The notes under the pieces: model-generated | What the model saw: the letters and a program-made list of their open reading frames with translations, nothing else | What the model was told of the DNA's origin: nothing | Database searches by the model: none | Translations under genes and position numbers: made by a program | Part shown: piece by piece, positions 55,844 to 64,000 of the stretch | Position numbering within the stretch: the first letter of the stretch is position 1 | Layout of the letters: each line of letters starts with the position of its first letter | Source of the DNA: Mikania micrantha | Taxonomy: Eukaryota; Streptophyta; Magnoliopsida; Asterales; Asteraceae | Length of the DNA stretch: 64,000 bases | Direction of reading: 5' to 3' | Assembly: GCA_009363875.1 (NCBI GenBank) | Contig: CM018694.1 | Location: 3,100,001-3,164,000, forward strand

Positions 55844-58500
55844 AAGTCATTAGTTGAAATTGGGAACCCAATCCTTTACAGTCTTAGGTTGACCCAATGA
55901 GTCTAGGATCTTCATTTCAATCCATTGCCCATCCAAAGTCACTTTATCTGAAAGATCAGAAGATTTTTTAATGTTGGGAGTTGAAGTCTCAGAGGACTTT
56001 GCCTTCCAAATAGTGTTTTTGTTGAGAGAAATTTTCAAATAGACTGAGGATGGCTTGGATTGTTTGACAGAAACAATCTTAGGTGTGTCCCGATCAACAA
56101 TCACCCTTTTTCCTTTATCTTGAAGCTTTATGGGATTTGAGTGTTTGGGTTTGACTTGAGGTGATTGTTTGACTTATTTGACTTTGTTTGCAAAAGACAG
56201 ATTTGGTTTTCTATGTGGTGCATGATGTGATTTAGCCAAGTGAGGGCAATATCTTGCAAGATGCCCCAATGCACCACATTGAAAACTTGTTCTCTTTTCC
56301 ATTGAAGAAAAAAATTTTTGTTTAGCAAAAGTAGTTTTTGAATTTGATTGTTTAAATTGTTTACTTTGACAGTTACAAGCAGTGTTTTTCTTCAAATTAT
56401 TTTATTTTAATTTGTTAGTTTCAAGACCCAAACCTTTTGTCCCATTAAAAACAAGATTATCAGTCATGCTGGGCATCTTTTCTTCACAATTTTGTGAAGC
56501 CTTCACAAAAGTCATGGGCTTAAAAAATCTAGAAATCAGTGGAGTAAACTTTGACTTTGAGGGAATTGGGTCAATTCTATTAACACAATCAGTCTGATTG
56601 TCAGTATAAGTAGCACTAGATGATGAAAGCAAATCATCCTCAGAATCAAAGACCCAATCCTCTACAATACCCTCCACAAATGATTTTTCAGAGGATAAGG
56701 AATTTTCACTTGAAATATTGCCAGTTGGATCAATTACCAAAGTAGTTTTAACTTGAAAATCCTTGATGTCATTATCATTTGGTGAATTGACAAAACAGTT
56801 TAAAACTGATGGAGGACATTGGTTGTAATTTGCTTCCTTACCCTTCTATTTCAGATCAGTCCCATCACTGATCATATGCTCAATGTAAGTAGCACTCTCA
56901 TAACTTATGAGCTTGAATCTCAAAGTCTCATTGTCGCACTCAACTATTGCTAACTTTTTATTTGTCTCATTAATGGTATTGAGATTAAAATTAATGGCAT
57001 CCTGCTTATTAAGCACAGTGATCTCAATCTAATGTAACTGTTTAGTCAAAGATTCAATTTTTGCTTGAAAATCCTTTTTATTTGATTTTAAAACACAGTT
57101 TGCTTCAATGCATTGGTTGAGATCACAGATAATAGCTGCATTATGTTGTTGATATGCCAGGACCTTACTTTCAAGGTCAACACAATTGAAACATCTAGAA
57201 TTAGGAGAGGGAGAGTCATCATATACCTAAACTACCTGAGATGAGGAAGCAGTGTCAACCATCAAGGCAAATTGTGTGATGTGTTGATCTTCATATTCAA
57301 CATATGTTCCTTCTTGAGCCTCACAATCTGAAATGCTTTCATCCTCTAAGCATGATGAATCATCCATCGTGCATTTCTATCTTCTGGATCAGTATCCATC
57401 GTAGCTTTAGCTTTCTCCTTTATCTCAGCAATGCAAGCTTTATCATCATTCACTTTATCAGAATTTAATTTGAATTCCAAGTTCTTTCCTTCATCATTTT
57501 GAACCACAAGAGCCTTCATTGCATTCAAATAACTTGGCTGAGAAGGTGTTTCAATAGGAAGTAAACGTCTATCAGGATTTGAAGTAGATGATCTTTGATT
57601 TTGTAAAGGATTCTTATTTCCCATCTTCTTAGGCTTGTTGCATTGTCTGGCAAAATTCCCTTATCTCCACAGTTGTAACAAGTAATAGAGAACATGTCAA
57701 AGTCAAGCTTAGAATCCTTGCTGAGATTGATATCCTACCCTGTTCTTCTAACGAATTCCTTGGCTCTTCTCACTGTACTGGCCAAAGCCCAAATCATGTC
57801 AATTCTTTCCATATCATCCTGATCAATTTGTGAGTAGTCTTCATTTGTCAAGTGAGGATTTCCAATTTGGCCTGCAAGTAATCCATCATATGAACTCACA
57901 AAAGTTGATAACAGACCCATGTGTTCCTTGGTTACTTCCACTGTCACTTTATCAAAATTTTATGTTTTCAGGTTGACAATAGAATGACTATCCTCTGAGT
58001 GAGATATAGAGGCAGAAGTTGTAGTAGGTTGATTAAAGTGAACATGAATCGAACTGGCAGTCTCAGTGGTTTGAGAGGCAAAGGCAGTCTTTAATGAAGC
58101 ATGAGAGGTGGTTCTATCTCCAGTTGGAGTAGAGTAGTAGATAGAAGGATCTTGAACTTGAGCTACTCTCTTTGCCTTCCATTTGTTTTGTATCTCTTGT
58201 TCCTTCTTTTGTATGAAATCATTTATGTCCATGGTGGCAAGCATCTCACTCTGCTTCAACACCATAAGGAAAGATTCCCACTTGGGAGGTAGAGCATCAG
58301 TAAGACATTGGATTTTTTCTTGAGTTGTTGTCTTGACTTGATGATTGTAAAGCTCACTTAGAAGATGGTAAAATTTGGCTATAAGCTCATCCAATGACTC
58401 ATTTCCCACATACATAAAGCTATTGAACTCCTTTCTCAAAGCTTTAGACTTGATATTCTTCAATGCATCATTGCCTTCATATCTTTGTTGTAAAGCATCC
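55844..58500 (-). pseudogene. Copia gag and gag-protease linker (broken)
   Basis: Capsid part 58463-57960: KNIKSKALRKEFNSF, ELIAKFYHLLSELYNHQV, IQCLTDALPPKWESFLMVLKQSE (UBN2-type gag). WDALQQRYEGND lies just before it in a shifted frame, and the N-terminal ~100 residues are absent. A Gln/Ser-rich stretch and an SSLYDLEL-free linker follow to 56400. The zinc knuckle near 56290 reads FQCGALGHLARYC, with Ser where the first Cys should be. The tail (56104-55850) is KQSKPSSVYLKISLNKN and a WVPNFN end. The linker is long and degenerate. Confidence 0.75.
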
Positions 58501-59189
58501 CATCTCAGTTAAACCAAGTTGATTTGACACTTAGACTAATTGCAGATACTAGGTACGAATGAAACTGATCAATACGAATGGCGGGTATGAATGTACTGAG
58601 TTGATGCGAATGGAGAATTAAATGAGGTATTGGTGCAAATGAGATAACTGACACGAAAGACTTGTGGAACGAATGAGCTAACTGATACGAATGAGGACTA
58701 TTCGTACGAGACTCTGAAGGGCGAATGGTCTGGTGATGCGAATGAGAAATCAGGAAAACGAATGACGTCAGTCAGACGAATGAGGAAACTGATGGGTGAA
58801 TGTGAAGGCTATTAGTGTGAAATTCGAACGAATGGGTGAGCTATTCGTCTGAAATTCTAACGAATAAGTAAGCTATTCGTGTGAAAAGGCTATTCGCCTG
58901 AGGAACTATTCGTATGATGTGAAGTTTTGACAGCACAGAAATTCTTCTAACTTCAGTTTTAGGCCGATTTACCCCACCAAAATTTGTATATACCTTGAAA
59001 ACAGTATTCCTAAGGTTCGTGAATCAATGTTTAGGCAAAAGAAGCTCAAAACACAAGTTTTAGCATTAAAAAGTAGACTTTTTGTGAAGAGAAAACAGGG
59101 TTTTGCAGAAACTTATCAAAAACAACATCAAAATCAGTGAATTCGATGGAAACTAAGCAGAATCAAGAGCCAATGCTCTGATACCACTT
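58501..59189 (-). promoter_or_regulatory. Copia leader with CGAATG array and primer site
   Basis: The sense strand has TGGTATCAGAGC (59186-59175) three bases after the LTR, an initiator-Met primer. The stretch 58555-58925 holds over a dozen CGAATG/ATTCGT words spaced 15-35 bases apart, some as the palindrome ATTCGTACGA. No coding frame. Confidence 0.8.
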
Positions 59190-59744
59190 TGTAGGACGTC
59201 AGAAGCGCAACAGTTCCTTGCAGATTCTGCCGGCAGCCCCTCGAATATTGTGGAATCCTATTCAGGGGTTTTCCAATCGAAATCAACTAGCCATGTGATG
59301 AATCAATGATAAAGAATCAAATTTTCATGTAGAAACGATTGACCACGGGCCAAGAATCGAAGTTGGATGCAGGGAGGCGCTGAAACCTAGGTGGATATGA
59401 CAGAGAATGAGCAGAGGTCCTTAGAACATTCTGTTTGTTGGGTATTTATATTTTGCTGCCATCCGTATGAATGAGTCATGCTAATGACCATTTTGCACGA
59501 ATGAAAACAGACGAATGAGCTGATCACACGCTCGTTAAAAGCAGTCATTCGCTAGGCATTCATTTGCAGGAATGAACTCAATTCTAGGTTCATTCGTACG
59601 AATGGTCATATTGTAAACAAAATAAAGTTAAACATGTCAAACACAACTAAACAATAGATAACACTTGACTTATTTGATAATAACTGATTTTCCAAAATCA
59701 CAAAAGATAAATACAAAGAACTAGGGACAATTAATGCATCAACA
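59190..59744 (-). repeat. Copia 5' LTR
   Basis: 555 bp; sense ends TGTTGATGCATTAAT and GACGTCCTACA. CGAATG/CATTCG words continue in 59465-59610, including CATTCGTACGAATG. The 3' partner is absent. Confidence 0.85.
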
Positions 59745-60265
59745 ATAGGCGTAAAAATGTTCCATGTATTGCTTTGTACAAAATTCAATTTGAATTGAAA
59801 TGTTTGTTTTATATTACTTTATTATTATAATTAATTTAGCTCATATTTTTTTTTTCTCTTATAACTTTTAAAATATAATGTTTTATATAAATTCTAAAAA
59901 TACTGCTTGAACCAACTCATTTTTCTCTATGTTTCGACCTAAGTTTCGTTAAAAATGGATAATGTTCAATTATAAAATATTTTATTAATTTTAGACGGTC
60001 TCCTATAGTAGTAATTGATGGTTCAAACAATGATTATTTCTTATAATTGTTTCATTATACCTATTCGTTTAAACAAACGCTAAACATTTTGAACGTTTAT
60101 TTCTACTCTTATACTCTCGAATAATCATATTTATGTAATAACTATTTTACATTATTAGACGAGACCTTACGTTTTAGTTGATCTTTTTTTAGTATATTTT
60201 TGACTAATAATATTTTAATTATAAACGAGAGTATTTAATTTATATTCATAAAACAGGATGTTACA
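59745..60265 (-). repeat. U3 part of the element 3 3' LTR
   Basis: The sense start TGTAACATCCTG at 60265 abuts a polypurine tract (sense AAGGTGGGGAGGA, 60278-60266). AT-rich, without a TATA box or motif arrays before it is cut at 59745 by the copia LTR. Confidence 0.75.
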
Positions 60266-61515
60266 TCCTCCCCACCTTTGTTTTAATCTCGTCCTCAATA
60301 TTATTGAAATAGGTGTGGATATTTATTTCTCATTTGTGACTCCAGTTCCCATATGTATTTAGGAGCACGTTTGGAATTCCATTTAACCTTAACTAACACT
60401 AACTTCTTACTCTTGAGTCTCTTTTCATGACGGTCTTCAATTTAAAGTGGCTATTCGATAAATTTTAGTTTTTCATTTACTTCAACATCTTGAAGAGGTA
60501 CTAACAAAGATTCATCGGCCAAACATTTTCAAAGATTAGAAACGTGAAACACATCGTGTACTTTGGCCATTTCTACCGGTAGTTTGAGTTGATAAGCCAC
60601 TGGTCCGATTCGTTTAGTAATTTTTAAAGGTCCGACATAACGTTGATTTAACTTTCCCTTTTTACCGAATCGTACTAATCCTTTCCATGGTAAAACTTTG
60701 AGTAACACTTTATCACCAACATTGAATTCTATTGGCTTTCTTCTTAGGTCTGCAAAGCTCTTTTGTCGATCTCTGGCCGCTTCTAATCTTTCTATAATTT
60801 GAAACACCTTGTGAGTAGTTTCGTGTACTATTTCTGGACCAGATAACAGATTTTCTCCAATTTCATACCAACAAACTGGTGTTCGACTATTTCTTCCGTA
60901 AAGAGCTTCATATGGCGCACCATGTAGAGAAACAATCTCATTAACGTACTGTTGTGCTAATTTATCCATTGAATAAATTTCTTTCATTGATAGAAAATGG
61001 GTAGATTTGGTAAGTTTATCAACGATAAACCAAATTGTATCATTCCCATGACTAGTTTGGGGAAGTTTAGTTATAAAGTCTATAGTTATCATTTCCCATT
61101 TCCAAATAGATAGGTCAAGTTGTTACAACATACCAGAAGGTTTCTGGTGCTCTGCTTTAACTTGTGAGCGAGTTAAACATCTTGCAACATATGCGGCGAT
61201 ATCTTTCTTCATATCAATCCACCAATAGTTTTCTTTTGTATTCTTGTACATTTTCTCTCCTCCTGGGTGCATCATGTATTTAGATTTATGTACTTCTTCA
61301 AATACTCTTTCTCTTAAGCCGCCAGTGATCGGCACCCAGATTTTTGTGTCCATTCGAAGAATTTCATCGTCTCCTTTAACCAGTTTTTCAGTCATGCCCT
61401 TCATTCATTCTTTATCCTTCCTTTCATATTCTTGGGCTTTTTTCTGTGCTTCTTTAATTTGATTAAACAAATCGACTTGAAGTTCTTGCCGTAAAGCACG
61501 TACTCTCTTGGTTTC
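60266..61515 (-). pseudogene. Element 3: integrase and chromodomain end of a gypsy chromovirus
   Basis: Zinc region: KSKYMMHPGGEKMYKNTKENYWWIDMKKDIAAYV (61123-61404). Core start: IDFITKLPQTSHGNDTIWFIVDKLTKSTHF. After VNEIVSLHGAP the frame jumps to YEALYGRNSRTPVCW, so about 80 residues with the second Asp and the Glu are missing. The C-terminal module (VGDKVLLKVLPWKGLVRFG, GPVAYQLKL, VFHVSNL) and broken chromodomain remnants (KYPHLF-type near 60320) follow. The segment is cut at 61516 by a plus-strand LTR. Confidence 0.85.
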
Positions 61516-64000
61516 TGTAACACCAGTGCCGGAAACGTCACCGGAACAGTGATCTCTACAGTACGTGAACAGTAATCAGGTATGAACTATATGTATTACA
61601 GTGTGTTTTCATATTCATATCATGTTCGTTATCATTTTGTGTTATCAAACAGCAAGTTCAGAAACATTTAACGGAAACAAAGTTCAGAACTATGGTTCTT
61701 GAGTCAGATAATTATCTGGCAATACAAAACCATCATGGGATTATTTGTTAGGATTTTATTACATATAATCGTATGTGAGGCTTTATAGAACAAAACAACA
61801 ACGGATGTCGTTACGTGAATGCTAAACTGACGGATTATTCGTATAGGTGACGATCTGTACGAATATATCTGAAAGTTTAACGTTCTGAATGATGTCCAAT
61901 AATTAGAAAACCACATTGAAAAGCATAGTTATTGTCGTGTTCGTACGGGTGACGATCCGAACGAACGCGCGCAACAACTACGCGATTCAATTTAAACTGT
62001 TAACTAAATATTTCTGAAAATTTAAAAATAAACAAATGATATTTAGTTAATTTATTAGGAATCACAACCAAAAATAATTTTATAAATTCTATTTCAAAAA
62101 CCGATTCGTTTCGTTACTAAAATAACGAAAAACCGACGCTTTTACGCGAAACCGAGCAAACCCGAACGAACCCGGATATATTTCCCCTCATTTATGATGG
62201 CAATGAATGCCATCTTCCACCTCCACCTACCAAAAATTCAAACCCATTTTCGTTCTCCTCCCTCTCTCTAGAACTCTCCACTCTCTCTCTAAGATTTCTC
62301 ACTCAAGACTCCATGAAATCATGTGTTCTTGGTGTCAAAATGACCACCACACCTTGTAGATCGTAGAAGTACAACAGATCGGGACTTAGATCCACTTGAT
62401 TCGAGGTAAAAATCATGAGATGTGTTCGGTTTTTAGGGTTTGAAAACCCTTATAGCCGCCTGCTTTTAGAACCGGTTTTTGGGTCACTTCGACACTTAGG
62501 ATTCACACAAAATACACATAGAACGAAGTAGGAACAAGTGCCAAACAAATACCTAGCCATTTTGTTCGAAACCATGGTGGTGCTGGTGGGGAATCTCGCC
62601 TTGGCCGAATGGCCAGTTCATCAGGCTGGCGAATGGCTAGGGGCGAACCAGCCTCCTCATCCGGCGAATGGCTAGGGGCGAAGCAGCTCTTATTCGGCCG
62701 AATGGCCAAGGCCCTCTCCTTCGGCCAAAGCTCATTCGAGCTTCCTTCCTTCGGCTCAAACCCCATTCGATCACCCCTTTCGGCTAGGACTCATTCGACC
62801 AAGATGATATTCATTCGGCTAGAACCATTCGACCTTGCTCATTCGTCCGGCAGTCTTCAGTCGGCCAGCCTTCCATTCGGCCCAATCTTTCGGCCCAGTC
62901 GGTTGGCCCAGGTTGTTTCTATCGGCCAAGTAGGTCAACCGGTAGGCCCAATGGTATCATTAAATCGGGTCATCATGGCATACGTAGGTAACAAGATTGC
63001 ATGCATGGAAAGTTTGAACTCTAACACCCACATATCACGTATGCATGGTGTGTGTGTATATGTGTGTGCATGGGTTTTTAGGGTTCTTAACAAGAAGCTA
63101 ACATAGTTTTATTAAACAAGGATGATGGACTTGTAATCTCTTCACAATAAGGCCTAAGATATCAATGGGTTGCTAAAACAAGGGCTAAACCTACATCTTT
63201 TCTATCATATGGGCATTGTGAATAAACAAGAAATTTTTTTATGGAAAACCTAAGATTAGGGTTTTCACTAACAAAAGTTTTCAGAGATCGCCTTATAATC
63301 TAAACAAGAGTTTTAAACATTATTTGGGTTCGAGACACTTGTGAATACACAGAGAAATCAAAGTCTTACAATGGGCCGAGGTTGGCCCAATGGGTTTATT
63401 CTAAGCCCATCATGTGTAAACTGTTTTCATTTAAATTAATTATGTTTTAATAAAAGGAAATGGACTTATAAATGATTAATGCGGGATAAGGGTTACTAAT
63501 GGGTAATAAGTTAGACTAAGCTAGATGAAATCTTAGAAGCACCTTAGTAATCTAGGACACTTAGTTGCACACCGAGATCAAATCCTAGATACTACGTATA
63601 TTATAAGTACTTAATGTATTCGAATCTCTTAAAACAACTCAGGTGCTAAAGATACATAAGCAACCATCAAAGAGCGCGCATTATCTTTTGTGATTCAGTT
63701 ACACGGCAACACAGGTGAGTTCATTGCCCCTTTTCTAAACATTTTTGTTTTCAAACGCGGGACTGAGAAACATGCATAAATTATTTTCTTTGGATTATAT
63801 TTTACTTAAATGCTTTTGCTTAACATATGCTTATATGTATAATTGTTATCATAGATATTGTTTAGATATACAATATACAGGAATTCAAAGTGAGTTGTTT
63901 ATTTATTATGAATACATAACCATTTCAAATCAAAGAACTATTTTCAAAGAACTAAAGATCTAAAACAAAGAACTATTTTCAAAGGTCTAATTCAAAGAAC
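61516..64000 (+). repeat. Plus-strand Tekay-type LTR, runs off the window
   Basis: Starts TGTAACACCAGTGCCGG inside element 3 pol; the preceding GTTTC (61511-61515) is the candidate target duplication. Landmarks: TATATTT (62177-62183), CTCTCTCTCT leader with TTGGTGTCAAAATGACC, donor-like GAG|GT (62404-62408), CGAATGG/TTCGGC array (62580-62900), GGCCCA words (62878-62960 and 63370-63410), and GGTGAGTTCATTGCCCC (63712). No acceptor or LTR end is reached. The 165-codon frame at 62609-63106 is this array and is rejected as a gene. Confidence 0.8.

Larger units (their letters stand above)
52917..59744 (-). mobile_element. Ty1/copia retrotransposon, 3' end missing
   Basis: Read right to left: 5' LTR 59190-59744, primer site, leader rich in CGAATG words, gag, protease, integrase, RT, start of RNase H. 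RNase H stops after GCQFFGK at the junction with Athila, so the rest of RNase H, the polypurine tract and the 3' LTR are gone. The domain order (integrase before RT) is diagnostic of copia; the style is SIRE/Maximus-like, tentative. It lies in the U3 of element 3, with the outer edge at 59745 probably its insertion point. Confidence 0.88.

Noticed and set aside
62609..63106. 165-codon frame rich in Ser, Gly and Phe
   Set aside because: Product of the CGAATGG/TTCGGC array in the LTR; no homology signal, and it crosses array, GGCCCA words and unique DNA.

Overview
The window looks like a gene-poor, repeat-rich stretch of a plant nuclear genome. It is AT-rich, every sizeable coding trace belongs to a plant LTR-retrotransposon lineage (Ty3/gypsy Tekay/Del-type chromovirus, Ty3/gypsy Athila, Ty1/copia), primer sites are of the plant initiator-Met and Asp tRNA types, and a piece of chloroplast DNA is embedded in one element. 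A eudicot, perhaps Asteraceae, is my impression only. I see no convincing host gene, tRNA gene, rRNA gene or CRISPR array. All retroelement reading frames are broken.

Layout. 1-1759: 3' half of a plus-oriented LTR of the family that recurs at 37-51 kb. 1774-7.4 kb: a nest of small DNA elements and satellites, with one 1.8-kb foldback element with ~380-bp inverted arms, four short foldback MITEs sitting in TA/CATA microsatellites, an extra copy of the foldback arm, a probable solo LTR (6218-6891) and short tandem repeats. 8243-11530: a long plus-oriented LTR and primer site of an old Tekay-like element whose gag relic resumes at 25464. It was split by a complete minus-strand Tekay element (element 1, 11651-25458, target duplication ATAAG, LTRs of 4551 and 4480 bp). 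25.9-28.07 kb: LTR relics, including a U3/TATA region. 28078-52916: an Athila element (Asp primer site, gag, protease, RT, RNase H, integrase, ORF3) with no 5' LTR, a 3' LTR at 50945-52655, and then a second primer site and gag start, i.e. internal-LTR-internal. A second complete minus-strand Tekay element (element 2, 37404-50801, target duplication GATAC, two 3563-bp LTRs) sits in its 3' region. 52917-59744: a minus-strand copia element missing its 3' end. 59745-61515: the 3' end of another minus-strand gypsy element (element 3), cut by a plus-strand LTR that starts at 61516 and runs off the window.

How the parts relate. The history can be read from nesting: host elements first, then elements 1 and 2 (exact 5-bp duplications), with later deletions joining Athila to copia. 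Element 2 looks younger than element 1 from a sampled LTR comparison. The strongest unexplained signal is a shared architecture of the long Tekay-type LTRs. In sense order it is TATA, CT-rich leader, donor-like GAGGTA, a ~500-bp array of CGAACC (or CGAATGG) motifs, an array of GGCCCA motifs, a short hairpin (ACCAAC...GTTGAC) and an acceptor-like TTTCAG. Other notable signals are a ~116-bp plastid psbB-leader fragment inside element 2 pol, CG-rich quasi-palindromes shared by the Athila LTR and its pol-ORF3 spacer, and hairpin-forming tandem repeats in the element 2 leader.
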